12,825 bases of DNA from Pseudomonadota bacterium (GTDB taxonomy: Bacteria > Desulfobacterota > BSN033 > WVXP01 > G020346125). The DNA lies in the NCBI GenBank assembly GCA_030672465.1, contig DAOVGJ010000190.1, positions 1 through 12,825 of the forward strand, given 5' to 3'. The first letter of the stretch is position 1. Each line of letters opens with the position of its first letter. Below, piece by piece: positions 4,942-12,406 of this stretch. The notes below the pieces were generated by a model, which was given only the letters and a program-made list of their open reading frames with translations, was not told where the DNA came from and ran no database searches. A program made the position numbers and the translations under genes.

Positions 4942-5584
4942 CCCATTGAAAAGAGAGCGGCTATCTCGAACGAGCTGGCCCTCCGTGATTTTTCTTATCC
5001 TGGTCATATTTACCGCCGCCTCTGATACATTGGCGCATAGGGTCGTGCTTTTCGCTTACGTAGAAGGAAATATGGTCTTTACGGAAAGCTATTTCAGCGA
5101 TGGGAAGAAATGCCAAAATTCAAGGATTGAGGTATTCGACAATTCCGGGAATAAATTGCTGGAGGGGGAAACCGATAAAAACGGTGAATTTTCCTTCAAA
5201 CCCCCAAAAAAGACGGATTTGAGGATCGTACTCACCGCAAGCATGGGGCATAAAGACGAATACATTATCCCCGCAGGGGACTTGCCGGATGGAGCTGAGG
5301 GAAAGGCTTGGCAATCCGATGCTCACGGGGCCGGAGAAAAGGTCTTCCAAGCGGAAAAGGGAGGGGAAAAAGGGGCACCCACCGGGCAGTTGACCCGTCT
5401 TGAAATGGAACAGATCCGAACGGTGGTTGACGAGGCGCTGGATGAAAAATTGAAGCCCATCATGAGGCTCCTTGTAAAACGGCAAAACGAGGGAATTTCA
5501 TTCATCGGGGTGATGGGGGGAATCGGCTTTATCTTCGGCATCATGGGTATCATCCTGTATTTTAGAAGTAGAAAAGGAAGGTAG
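4928..5584 (+). CDS. nikL: Nickel ECF transporter accessory protein NikL
   Basis: 218 residues. A signal segment or N-terminal helix (18-35) ends before Ala36-His37. The predicted extracytoplasmic part starts near AHRVVLFAYVEGNMVFTESYF, where exposed histidine is typical of NikL and probably helps metal loading. Residues about 55-105 form a carboxypeptidase-regulatory-like beta domain (SRIEVFDNSGNKLLEGETD, then GEFSF). A charged linker (125-150), a helical stretch RLEMEQIRTVVDEALDEKL and a C-terminal membrane helix (190-212) with RSRKGR on the cytoplasmic side complete it. Start is set by GGAGG 6 nt before ATG, inside the end of nikM. Confidence 0.85.
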   Translation: MPKDSPLKRERLSRTSWPSVIFLILVIFTAASDTLAHRVVLFAYVEGNMVFTESYFSDGKKCQNSRIEVFDNSGNKLLEGETDKNGEFSFKPPKKTDLRIVLTASMGHKDEYIIPAGDLPDGAEGKAWQSDAHGAGEKVFQAEKGGEKGAPTGQLTRLEMEQIRTVVDEALDEKLKPIMRLLVKRQNEGISFIGVMGGIGFIFGIMGIILYFRSRKGR

Positions 5585-6364
5585 ATGGAGGAACCATATA
5601 TGGTAGCTGAGGAGTTTTCATCGGGCAATTCCCTTATTCATGATCTTGACCCAAGGATCAAGATAATCGTGGCCACATTATTCTCGATTATCGTAGCCGT
5701 TGCGGATCGGACGGAGGTGCTTCTCTTGGCCCTCTTGTTTTCAGCATGCTGCGTCATAGTCTCCAACCTGCCATTGATAAAGGTTATAAAGCGCTTGCTT
5801 CTGGTCAACGGGTTCATCCTCTTATTATGGATATTACTCCCCTTCACCTATCCGGGAAAAACCCTTTTCTCATTAGGTCCACTGGACGCTACCGTGGAAG
5901 GGATTCGATACGCTCTTTCAATCACCATAAAATCCAACACCATCATCCTTGCCTGTATCGCACTTCTGGGAACGACGCCCATATTCACGTTGGCACACGC
6001 CTTACGACATCTCTACGTTCCCGATAAGCTGGTCCAGTTGCTCTTTTTTTCCTATCGCTACATACATGTGATCTATTTCGAATATGTCAGACTGGTCAAC
6101 GCCATGAAGATTAGGTGTTTTCGTCCTAGAAGCGACTTACATACTTACAAGGCTTATGCGCACCTGGTGGGAATGATGCTGCTTAAGAGTTATGATCGTT
6201 CCGAAAGGGTCTATGATGCCATGCTCTGCAGGGGGTTTAAGGGAAAATTCTGGATGCTGGATCATTTTAGCTTGAAAAGAAGCGATCTCATTCTCTTTAT
6301 TATCATGCTCCTCTCTATAACGGGATTGGGCTTCCTTCAATGGGGAAAAGGGCTATTCTCATAA
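5585..6364 (+). CDS. nikQ: Nickel ECF transporter T-component NikQ (CbiQ family)
   Basis: 259-residue energy-coupling transmembrane protein linking NikM to the ATPase. The N-terminus SLIHDLDPRIKIIVATLFS is the family start (xLDPRxK). Four to six hydrophobic helices lie before and after the cytoplasmic coupling region. That region contains RSERVYDAMLCRGFKG (about 212-227), with the A-M-x-x-R-G-F coupling motif that contacts the ATPase. The ATG directly follows the nikL TAG, with GGAAGG just upstream, and its end overlaps nikO by 25 nt. Confidence 0.93.
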   Translation: MEEPYMVAEEFSSGNSLIHDLDPRIKIIVATLFSIIVAVADRTEVLLLALLFSACCVIVSNLPLIKVIKRLLLVNGFILLLWILLPFTYPGKTLFSLGPLDATVEGIRYALSITIKSNTIILACIALLGTTPIFTLAHALRHLYVPDKLVQLLFFSYRYIHVIYFEYVRLVNAMKIRCFRPRSDLHTYKAYAHLVGMMLLKSYDRSERVYDAMLCRGFKGKFWMLDHFSLKRSDLILFIIMLLSITGLGFLQWGKGLFS

Positions 6365-7011
6365 GGCTGCAGGACATCACCTTTGGCTATAACTCTACCC
6401 AAGATGTCCTGAGAAAATTGAGTTTGACCTTCTCGCAGGGAGATCGGGTTGGGCTTACGGGGCCAAACGGGTCCGGAAAGACAACCCTCTTTCATATTAT
6501 GCTCGGCCTTCTGAAACCGAGGGAGGGGGATATTGAGATATCCGGGAAAAGGATGCACGATGAAGCCGATTACCGGGAAGCCCGAGAAAGGATCGGCCTC
6601 CTCTTTCAGGATGCAAACGATCAATTGTTCTGCCCAACGGTAGCTGAAGACATCGCCTTTGGGCCGCTCAACCTGGGAAAACGGCATGAAGAGGCATTAA
6701 AAATCGTGAGGGAAACGTTGGAGATCCTGGGGCTTGTCGGGTTCGAAGATAGGGTGACCTATAAACTCTCGGGCGGCGAAAAAAAGCTCGTTTCCCTTGC
6801 AACGGTCCTCGCCATGAAACCCGACATCTTGCTGCTGGATGAACCAACATCCGGACTCGATGAGGAGACAACGGAAAGGATCATCCAGGTGCTCAACCGT
6901 TCCTCTACTTCATACATGATCATTTCCCAAGACAGAGAAGTTTTGACAAGGACCACGCGACGCATATACAGGATGGCGAACGGGAAACTGGAGACTTTAC
7001 TACGTTCCTGA
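6340..7011 (+). CDS. nikO: Nickel ECF transporter ATPase NikO (CbiO family), H-loop His replaced by Gln
   Basis: 223-residue ABC ATPase. Walker A is GPNGSGKT (41-48), the Q-loop is LLFQDANDQLF with Gln90, the signature is LSGGE (143-147), and Walker B is ILLLDEP (163-169) followed by the D-loop SGLD. The H-loop, normally S-H-D in this family, reads ISQDRE with Gln197 (codon CAA). The histidine that contacts ATP gamma-phosphate is therefore missing by a single-base change. The protein ends soon after, at the short side for the family (often 240-280). Translation is coupled to nikQ by the 25-nt overlap. The role is to power nickel import; residual activity is uncertain. Confidence 0.92.
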   Translation: MGKRAILIRLQDITFGYNSTQDVLRKLSLTFSQGDRVGLTGPNGSGKTTLFHIMLGLLKPREGDIEISGKRMHDEADYREARERIGLLFQDANDQLFCPTVAEDIAFGPLNLGKRHEEALKIVRETLEILGLVGFEDRVTYKLSGGEKKLVSLATVLAMKPDILLLDEPTSGLDEETTERIIQVLNRSSTSYMIISQDREVLTRTTRRIYRMANGKLETLLRS

Positions 7012-7056
7012 TGCCTCAGAGGAAGCACCACCGGTAGGCAATAATTCCAAACGCTT

Positions 7057-7476
7057 TCAGTAGATATCCCTTCCCGTTGTGGTTGTGACCAACTTCCCGT
7101 GTTTAACCCCTCTTGTTCCGATTAACCTGTCGGCCACCTCCTTAATCTCCCGCCTCTTCCCCTTAACCACCAAGACCTCGAGGCAGTTGTGCTTATCCAG
7201 GTGTACATGAAGCGACGATATCACCGCACCGTGAACTTGGTGTTGGTAGTCAATGAGCTTTTCCGTGAGATCGCGTATCTCATGGTTATAGACCAAGGTG
7301 ATGGTTCCCACCGCCTCCCCCTCCTCTTCCTCCCAGGATTCCTCGACCAATTCGTCCCGGATAAGATCCCGAATTGCCTCTGAGCGGTTGGAATACCCCT
7401 TCTCGGCGATCATCTGATCGAAACGGGAGAGGAGCCGACCATCCATGGAAACACCGAATCGAATCAATTCAGACAT
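7057..7476 (-). CDS. nikR: Nickel-responsive regulator NikR
   Basis: 139 residues from ATG 7476; AGGAG lies 7 nt upstream and homologues start MSELIRFGVS, so the in-frame ATG at 7503 is rejected. An N-terminal ribbon-helix-helix (SELIRFGVSMDGRLLSRFDQ, then RSEAIRDLIRDEL) is followed by an acidic linker EEEEGEAVG. The C-terminal ACT-like regulatory domain carries QH..., the pair HVH and C in SSLHVHLDKHNCLEVLVVKG, matching the four nickel ligands of E. coli NikR (His76, His87, His89, Cys95). It is convergent with nikO and should repress the nik operon when nickel is sufficient. Confidence 0.95.
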   Translation of the reverse strand: MSELIRFGVSMDGRLLSRFDQMIAEKGYSNRSEAIRDLIRDELVEESWEEEEGEAVGTITLVYNHEIRDLTEKLIDYQHQVHGAVISSLHVHLDKHNCLEVLVVKGKRREIKEVADRLIGTRGVKHGKLVTTTTGRDIY

Positions 7477-7505
7477 CTCTGTTCTCCTGAAACGTCTATG
7501 CAACC

Positions 7506-7534
7506 TTAGTACTATTTGGATTGGATTAAGTCAA
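7506..7534 (-). promoter_or_regulatory. nikR promoter
   Basis: Minus strand: TTGACT (7534-7529), 17 nt, TACTAA (7511-7506), giving a leader of about 22 nt. The -10 region contains CAAATAGTAC, shared with the nikM upstream region (TACTATTTG on the plus strand at 4097-4105), so NikR may regulate itself. The -35 is good and the -10 is weak. Confidence 0.4.
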
Positions 7535-7588
7535 TCATTTTTTTCCATTGACGACCCCTTCCAATTTCAAATCCTTCCCCTCCCGTTC

Positions 7589-7699
7589 GGGTGAGCCCTT
7601 CGGTCTGCCCTTGGCCATGAGCTCGGGCCGAATGAAGCTCAGGGTCAAAGACTCACGACGAAGCCGTTCGGCCGAGCTCAAGCCGAGGCCTGCTCACCC
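7589..7699. repeat. Large GC-rich inverted-repeat element
   Basis: A 111-bp element bounded by GGGTGAGC (7589-7596) and its exact complement GCTCACCC (7692-7699). Inside, GAGCTCGGGCCGAA pairs with TTCGGCCGAGCTC with one bulge. GC is clearly above the flanks. A related sequence with GAGCTC, GCCGAAG and CTCAGGGTC lies at 8773-8846. This is a REP/BIME-like intergenic palindrome. No protein-coding content is seen in 7535-7785. Confidence 0.65.
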
Positions 7700-7785
7700 T
7701 TGATGGGTACCCCATTTCTTCAACAAATTTAGCTCATGGACAATGATGTTCTCGAGAAACTGGGGAAACTTTCGAACCTCTTCCC

Positions 7786-7814
7786 TTGAAAAAGAGGGGG
7801 GTAATACCTATATT
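7786..7814 (+). promoter_or_regulatory. Promoter of the small ORF-fmdB-trx unit
   Basis: TTGAAA (7786-7791), exactly 17 nt, TATATT (7809-7814): five of six matches in each hexamer. Transcription would start near 7821, 37 nt before the GTG of the small ORF, and read through to trxA. Confidence 0.6.
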
Positions 7815-7857
7815 ATAATGAAATAACCGAAATATAATATGCCGAGGCTCAGTTATT

Positions 7858-7947
7858 GTGCTCAAATTGATTCTCATCCTTTCCATCATTGGGGTGTGGC
7901 TTCTCGTTAATATCTACATTTTTCCCAAGCTCGGCATCAGGACCTGA
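7858..7947 (+). CDS. Possible 29-residue single-pass membrane protein
   Basis: GTG-started ORF encoding (V/M)LKLILILSIIGVWLLVNI then YIFPKLGIRT. One hydrophobic helix covers nearly the whole chain after a single lysine, and the tail FPKLGIRT is hydrophilic. There is no ATG in frame and only a weak GAGG upstream. It lies just after a good promoter and 63 nt before the fmdB-like gene. Composition and position make it a credible small membrane protein. I do not recognise its function. Confidence 0.45.
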   Translation: MLKLILILSIIGVWLLVNIYIFPKLGIRT

Positions 7948-8010
7948 CTATCGAGCCTATGTGATGTCGAGTATCGACAAAAAAAGGAAAAATAGATATC
8001 GGAGGGTTCT

Positions 8011-8217
8011 ATGCCAATATACGAATATCGATGTGATGAGTGTGGACATGCCTTCGAAATGATCCGAAGCGTTTCGCAAAGCGACCAAGAGTTGCATTGT
8101 CCCATCTGTAAGAGCCCAAACGCCAAAAGGTTGATGTCCGTATTTAGCTCCTGTCCGACCTCCGATAGTAGCTCTGCTGGCTCTGCGCCATCCTGTCGTC
8201 CGGGACCGTTTACGTGA
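8011..8217 (+). CDS. FmdB-family zinc ribbon protein
   Basis: 68 residues with the N-terminal family signature MPIYEYRCDECGHAFE. A zinc ribbon is formed by Cys8, Cys11, Cys30 and Cys33 (CPIC). The tail from about residue 46 is rich in Ser, Pro and Gly and contains two extra cysteines. GGAGGG lies 4 nt before ATG. The family is described as putative regulatory proteins, first noted in methylotroph amide/urea gene clusters, but the biochemical role is not settled. It is probably co-transcribed with the upstream small ORF and trxA (90 nt downstream). Confidence 0.88.
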   Translation: MPIYEYRCDECGHAFEMIRSVSQSDQELHCPICKSPNAKRLMSVFSSCPTSDSSSAGSAPSCRPGPFT

Positions 8218-8307
8218 AGTTGAGAATTCTCAGCAGTTTGCTGGGTAGGGGTTTTCTGCATATAGGTAATGAAAAAGAACAAAACACCATGAAAGGGGGA
8301 TGTTTCT

Positions 8308-8637
8308 ATGACTGAGGAGGTGTTATTTCACGCAACGGATGGGAATTTCGACCCCGAAATTCTGAAATCCGATATTCCCGCGATGGTAGATTTTTGGGCC
8401 CCGTGGTGCGGGCCATGCCATGTTATCGCGCCGGTGGTAGAGGAGTTGGCGAAGGAATATACGGGAAAGGTGAAAATGGCCAGAATGAACGTGGATGAAA
8501 ACCCGGCAACACCCAGCCGATATGGAATCAGGGGAATCCCCACGCTCATTCTCTTTAAAAATGGGCAGGTCTTCGATCAGATCGTTGGGGCCGTTCCTAA
8601 GTCGAAAGTGGAGGAGATGATTAAGAAGGCCTTGTAA
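8308..8637 (+). CDS. trxA: Thioredoxin
   Basis: 109 residues, standard length. The active site WAPWCGPC has Cys34 and Cys37, with the buried charged residue Asp28 in MVDFWA and the cis-proline in GIPTL (Pro78). The C-terminal helix KSKVEEMIKKAL is normal. It reduces disulfides of cytosolic proteins. AAAGGGGG lies about 9-10 nt before the ATG. No separate strong promoter is seen in the 90 nt upstream, so it likely belongs with the fmdB-like gene. Confidence 0.95.
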   Translation: MTEEVLFHATDGNFDPEILKSDIPAMVDFWAPWCGPCHVIAPVVEELAKEYTGKVKMARMNVDENPATPSRYGIRGIPTLILFKNGQVFDQIVGAVPKSKVEEMIKKAL

Positions 8638-8772
8638 TCGTGGAATACGAGCGGATAGATTTTGCCTTGCCTCTTCATATCCCCCCTAGAAATCCCTTCG
8701 TGCTAAGTGCTTCGATTCGCAAATACGGTGACGTATTTTGGCGGCTTCATTATGAGATTTTCCTCACTCCAT

Positions 8773-8871
8773 TCGGCCCGAGCGTTCGACTGAGCTCACG
8801 CCGAAGTCCTCAGGGTCGAAGACAGTCGAGTCGCTCAGCCGAAGTCTAAATAAGTTCGTCCTCGAACTTAT
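8773..8871. repeat. REP-like palindromic element plus hairpin
   Basis: 8773-8846 contains GAGCTCACGCCGAAGTCCTC and a second GCCGAAGTC about 37 bp on, related to the element at 7589-7699. It is followed by a perfect 9-bp stem ATAAGTTCG / CGAACTTAT with TCCT loop (8850-8871). There is no T-run, so it is not an obvious rho-independent terminator, although it could stabilise the trxA 3' end. I see no gene in 8638-8970. Confidence 0.55.
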
Positions 8872-8970
8872 GAATCGAAGGACTAAGCTTAAACACCTAA
8901 ATAGCCGCGCTTGGATTGTTGTAACTGGAACACCTGTTCTGCCCATTCCCCTCGAGAATATATAAGCATC

Positions 8971-9017
8971 TTGACTTTTTGGAATTATTGCTTTATTTAT
9001 TGAGATTGAATCTCAAT
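8971..9017 (+). promoter_or_regulatory. fur-feoAB promoter with perfect Fur box
   Basis: TTGACT (8971-8976), 17 nt, TATTTA (8994-8999). Directly on the predicted start lies ATTGAGATTGAATCTCAAT (8999-9017), a perfect 9-1-9 inverted repeat of the Fur-box architecture (7-1-7 core TGAGATT-G-AATCTCA). A bound repressor would block initiation, so fur and feoAB are probably repressed together when iron is sufficient. Confidence 0.7.
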
Positions 9018-9033
9018 TTCAACGTTGCCAGCT

Positions 9034-9474
9034 ATGAGACCGGAAGAAAGGATATTTCGAAATTGCCTGGCCTCCAGGGGGTTAAGATATACCCCCGAGA
9101 GGAATATCATCCTCCAAGAGGCCTTTAATCGCCACGACCACTTCGAGGCCGAGGACCTCCTTTACTCTATCAGAAAGAAGGAAAAAAGAACCTCGAGGGC
9201 GACTGTTTATCGAACCCTGGAGCTCCTGGTACAATGTGGGTTATTGCAAGTGGTCGACTTCGGGGGAAACTCTCACCACTACGAACATGTGTTGGGCCAT
9301 CAGCACCATGACCATCTCATCTGTGAACGGTGCGGTAGGATCATAGAATTTACCCATAGACAATTGGAAAAACTCAAGGAAAAAGTCTGTCAGGAGATGG
9401 ATTTCGATGGTAGATCGCACACCCTCAAAATATTCGGCATCTGTGACCAGTGTCGGGGAAATACGAAGCGATAA
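9034..9474 (+). CDS. fur: Ferric uptake regulator Fur
   Basis: 146 residues from ATG 9034; an in-frame TTG at 9025 is possible, and neither start has a clear Shine-Dalgarno. The N-terminal winged helix includes LRYTPERNIILQEAF and the recognition region SRATVYRTLELLVQCGLL. The metal-binding dimerisation domain contains HHYEHVLGHQHHDHLICERC, giving the histidine cluster and the first structural zinc Cys pair. The second pair is CDQC near the end. It binds DNA with Fe(II) as corepressor. Place beside feoAB and the palindrome at 8999-9017 indicate Fur rather than Zur or PerR. Confidence 0.9.
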   Translation: MRPEERIFRNCLASRGLRYTPERNIILQEAFNRHDHFEAEDLLYSIRKKEKRTSRATVYRTLELLVQCGLLQVVDFGGNSHHYEHVLGHQHHDHLICERCGRIIEFTHRQLEKLKEKVCQEMDFDGRSHTLKIFGICDQCRGNTKR

Positions 9475-9522
9475 AAATCTCATCTAACCATGGGAATTAA
9501 CCCGCGAGGGCGAGGAAACGGG

Positions 9523-9756
9523 ATGATTACTACTCTCGATCGAATACGAACCAAGAAAAATGTCAAGGTCGTGGACGTACTAGGGGGGTGGGGTCTCCGT
9601 AGACACGTAAGCCAGTTGGGGATTCATCCGGGGGATATCCTGACCGTATTACGGCATGCGGCCATGGGTGGGCCGATCCTGATCATGATTCACGGAAGCC
9701 AGATAGCCATTGGAAGGGGAATGGCTTCTCACATTAGTGTAGAGGATGCCGAATGA
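9523..9756 (+). CDS. feoA: Ferrous iron transport protein FeoA
   Basis: 77-residue SH3-like cytoplasmic protein that supports FeoB. GAGG lies 7-8 nt before ATG 9523, better than the in-frame ATG at 9490. The sequence has the FeoA core VVDVLGGWGLRRHVSQLGIHPGD, a glycine-bounded strand GGPILIMIHGSQIAIGRGMA, and a C-terminal SVED. It lies 48 nt after fur and its stop overlaps the feoB start as ATGA, so both are translated together. Confidence 0.9.
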   Translation: MITTLDRIRTKKNVKVVDVLGGWGLRRHVSQLGIHPGDILTVLRHAAMGGPILIMIHGSQIAIGRGMASHISVEDAE

Positions 9757-11663
9757 AAATGGCCTTAGCCGGGCAACCGAATTGCGGGAAGAGCACCATC
9801 TTTAACTATGTAAGCGGGTACAAGGCCGTGACGTCCAATTTCCCCGGAACGACGGTCAAGTATACGGCCAGCAAAATCTATGTGGATGGGTATACCTGCG
9901 AGTGTATCGATCTACCTGGGACTTATTCCCTTACTTCAACGGATGCGGCGGAATACGAATCCAGGAAACATCTGATGTCGGGTGGCATTGATGTGATCAT
10001 CAATGTAGTAGATGCCTCTTTGCTCTCCAGGAGCCTGGAGCTCACCTTTCAATTGATGGAACTGGAAATTCCCATGGTCCTCTGCCTCAATATGGTAGAT
10101 GAAGCTCACCGCAAGGGGATCGAGATCGACCTCAAAAAGCTCTCTTCCATCCTCGGAATCCCCGTTGTAGAAACCATCGGTGTCAAGGGAAAAGGACTCA
10201 AGGAGTTGTTCTCCGAAGCCCTCAACATTTTTAAAAAAGCCCGAAAGGCGGAGACCATCAAGTACAGCCGAGATGTGGAGGAGATCATCGAGTTGATGAC
10301 CGCTTATCTCAAAGATGACCTTAGAGTGCCAAAAAGGCTTGCAGCCATCAAGCTCCTGGAAGGGGACGAAACCTTTATTGCCATGATATCGGATAGAGAC
10401 GGAGATTTATCGAAAAGGGTTACAGAGTTGCAAAATATCCTTAGCAACCGTCACGGCCGATCTTCGGATATGGTCATCTCATCCGAGCGCCACTCTCAGG
10501 CAATGAATATCTTCGAACAGGCGGCTGAGGTAGTCCATCCTCCCAAGGGGGATATCAGGGTTCAGGTGGACAATATCGTGATGCACCCGTATGTGGGATA
10601 TGTCATATTGGTACTGGTTTTCTACGGCTTCTTCAACTTCGTCTTTGGCATCGGCGAAAGGGCAGAAGGGCCTCTCATGGGATTGTTTGAATTCTTCACC
10701 CAGCGCCTCGGCGAAACAATGGGAAGTAAAACCGTGGGGTTTCTCGTCCTGAACGGAGCACTCCAGGGGATAGCAGGGGGAATTGCCATTGTGCTGCCGT
10801 ACCTGGTTCCCTTCCTGATCGGGCTTGCCTTCCTGGAGGATGTAGGATACCTGCCAAGGGTGGCCTTCTTGATGGATAGCTTCATGCACCGTATTGGTTT
10901 GCACGGGAAGTCCGTCTTTCCCTTAATTCTGGGCTACGGGTGCAACGTGCCGGCGATCATGGCAACCCGAATTTTGGAGTCGGAACGAGATCGATTTATT
11001 GTCTCTGTTCTGGCGTCCCTGGTCCCCTGTGCCGCCCGGACAACCATCATATTTGGTCTGGTTGCTTTCTTCATCAGTCCCAATGCCGCCTTGGCCATTT
11101 ATGCCCTCAATATCGCCGTCATCGCTCTATCCGGTCGGATCTTATCCATGATCCTCCCTGAGGTGACCCCTGGCATGATCATGGAAATTCCCGTTTATCA
11201 TCTTCCTTCCATAAGAAGCACATTGGCGAAATCCTGGTACAGGATCCGGGAGTTCATCGTCATCGCCTGGCCATTGCTCATCGTCGGAAGCGTTATACTG
11301 AGCCTGATGGAGTTTTGGGGAATGGACCAATTCATCAACGCCATGCTTTGGCCAATTACCTACCTGGTGGGGCTTCCCGAGGCCGTGGGAACAACCCTCA
11401 TCTTCGGCGTTCTTCGAAAAGAGCTCTCCATGATCATGCTGATTCAAGCCCTGGGAACTCCTCATATCCTCACCGTGATGTCCAAGATGCAGGTCTTGGT
11501 TTTTACGGTATTCGTTGTCTTCTACATACCCTGTCTTGCAACCATCGCCGTCCTCTGGAGGGAGATTGGCTCGAAGAGGGCCCTACTTACCGTCCTTTTC
11601 ACCCTCATCCTTGCTACCGGGCTTGCCCTCGCAGCAAGGGTACTGGGTGCTTTTATCTGGTAA
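9753..11663 (+). CDS. feoB: Ferrous iron transporter FeoB
   Basis: 636-residue inner-membrane Fe(II) permease with a cytosolic GTPase domain. G1 is GQPNCGKS (7-14), G2 lies in FPGTTVKYTAS, G3 is DLPG (53-56), and G4 is NMVD (113-116). A helical spacer about residues 160-265 leads to the membrane part, with the first Gate segment around PFLIGLAFLEDVGYLPRVAF and GYGCNVPAIMATRI (about 390-404). The second Gate contains FGVLRKELSMIM. It is shorter than the E. coli protein (773 residues), ending soon after the last helix without a cytosolic tail or FeoC. It is co-transcribed with fur and feoA. Confidence 0.96.
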   Translation: MKMALAGQPNCGKSTIFNYVSGYKAVTSNFPGTTVKYTASKIYVDGYTCECIDLPGTYSLTSTDAAEYESRKHLMSGGIDVIINVVDASLLSRSLELTFQLMELEIPMVLCLNMVDEAHRKGIEIDLKKLSSILGIPVVETIGVKGKGLKELFSEALNIFKKARKAETIKYSRDVEEIIELMTAYLKDDLRVPKRLAAIKLLEGDETFIAMISDRDGDLSKRVTELQNILSNRHGRSSDMVISSERHSQAMNIFEQAAEVVHPPKGDIRVQVDNIVMHPYVGYVILVLVFYGFFNFVFGIGERAEGPLMGLFEFFTQRLGETMGSKTVGFLVLNGALQGIAGGIAIVLPYLVPFLIGLAFLEDVGYLPRVAFLMDSFMHRIGLHGKSVFPLILGYGCNVPAIMATRILESERDRFIVSVLASLVPCAARTTIIFGLVAFFISPNAALAIYALNIAVIALSGRILSMILPEVTPGMIMEIPVYHLPSIRSTLAKSWYRIREFIVIAWPLLIVGSVILSLMEFWGMDQFINAMLWPITYLVGLPEAVGTTLIFGVLRKELSMIMLIQALGTPHILTVMSKMQVLVFTVFVVFYIPCLATIAVLWREIGSKRALLTVLFTLILATGLALAARVLGAFIW

Positions 11664-11674
11664 ACAGGAACGTG

Positions 11675-11943
11675 TTAGGGGCCATTGTTCTCGCTATAAA
11701 TTACTGATAGCCCCTGGAACACATCAAAATCAGCTTCCTTAAACATTTCGATACAGGATCTCACGTCCGATCCTCTCCCCTGGGAGGTATCAACCTCGGT
11801 ATCACCCGGATTAGTGCCTACTTCCGCCCAGAAGAGATTTCCCCCTGCCGTCGCACCCAATAATATATTGGGTTCATGAGTGCAGTTTCCAATAAGGTCT
11901 CTCCCCATAGCCAATCGAACGACTGCAACTAATAAGGCCATAA
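11675..11943 (-). pseudogene. C-terminal fragment of a BioB/HmdB-like radical SAM protein
   Basis: The minus strand encodes RLAMGRDLIGNCTHEPNILL followed by GATAGGNLFWAEVGTNPGDT and GRGSDVRSCIEMFKEADFDV. This resembles the C-terminus of biotin-synthase-like radical SAM enzymes, where a conserved AGAN precedes an [AE]-x-G-x-N-P-x-D segment. It is closest in feel to the HmdB/HcgA-type group. The CxxxCxxC cluster motif and the barrel are absent, and the region upstream is unrelated. The last 15 residues look unconstrained. It is antisense to and convergent with feoB. Family recognition is from memory and tentative at subfamily level. Confidence 0.55.
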
Positions 11944-12190
11944 GAAACAACGGTAACGCCTATCACATAACTGGCCGAAAGGATGATCGTGAGGTTCTTA
12001 CTTTGTAATGGGTGCCCTCCGATAAGATGATGGAAACTTGATACAAATGCACCGACCATCAGAATAAATAACATACCCTTATGAGGATAAATTTTAGGTG
12101 GTGCCACTGCAATAGCTCGATTGGCACTCAAGTCAAAAAATGTCATTGCCGTGCAATTAATTTGTTCGTAGGCAAATATCATGACTATGG
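11944..12190 (-). pseudogene. Decayed membrane-protein fragment, possibly PiT-type permease
   Basis: The minus strand carries two hydrophobic stretches, KGMLFILMVGAFVSSF and LTIILSASYVIGVTVVSYGL, preceded by ANRAIAVAPPKIYPHKG. The order N-x-A-I-A-x-x-x-x-K-[IV]-x-x-x-K and then a helix recalls the start of PiT phosphate permeases (ND..NAIATAV...), but with several key positions lost. No convincing start or end exists. The fragment runs into the radical SAM fragment in another frame, so this is decayed sequence. The family guess is weak. Confidence 0.3.
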
Positions 12191-12285
12191 ATACCACACA
12201 ATGATACTGCCTTCCCTTAACACAGCCTGGAGGATGAGGCTTCCATATTTCCCCTGGGACAGGAGTTCTAAACCATCGAGGCAAA

Positions 12286-12301
12286 TTCCCCGCAAGGGGA
12301 A
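12286..12301. other. Small GNRA-capped hairpin
   Basis: TTCCCC-GCAA-GGGGAA forms a 6-bp stem with a GCAA tetraloop and no T-run. It lies about 105 nt upstream of the last gene, possibly in its leader. No known riboswitch consensus is recognised around it. Confidence 0.3.
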
Positions 12302-12406
12302 ATCAAGGGAATGAATGTCAAAGTATATTGGCACAGGTTTTGCTGCGTGATTACTGATACTCCAGCCGAGATATTGAGTTCCGGGGGGAGAAAAGGGGAT
12401 GTTATC

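Noticed and set aside
7012..7040. Terminator between nikO and nikR (TGCCT / AGGCA)
   Set aside because: Only 5 bp of stem, a 19-nt loop and no T-run.
8221..8232. 12-bp perfect palindrome TGAGAATTCTCA between fmdB and trxA
   Set aside because: Resembles half of the Fur palindrome but lacks the 7-1-7 spacing and any promoter next to it; too short to support a site.
8640..8849. 69-residue plus-strand ORF after trxA
   Set aside because: Runs into a REP-like palindrome, with no ribosome site and a low-complexity Ser/Arg-rich end; not coding-like.
11685..11720. Terminator after feoB (AGGGGC / GCCCCT)
   Set aside because: 6-bp stem but a loop of about 25 nt and no T-run on the plus strand; not convincing.
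11874..12284. 136-residue minus-strand ORF as an intact gene
   Set aside because: Its last part is the shadow of the radical SAM fragment and its first part lacks a credible start; only the middle looks derived from a protein, so it is treated as decayed.
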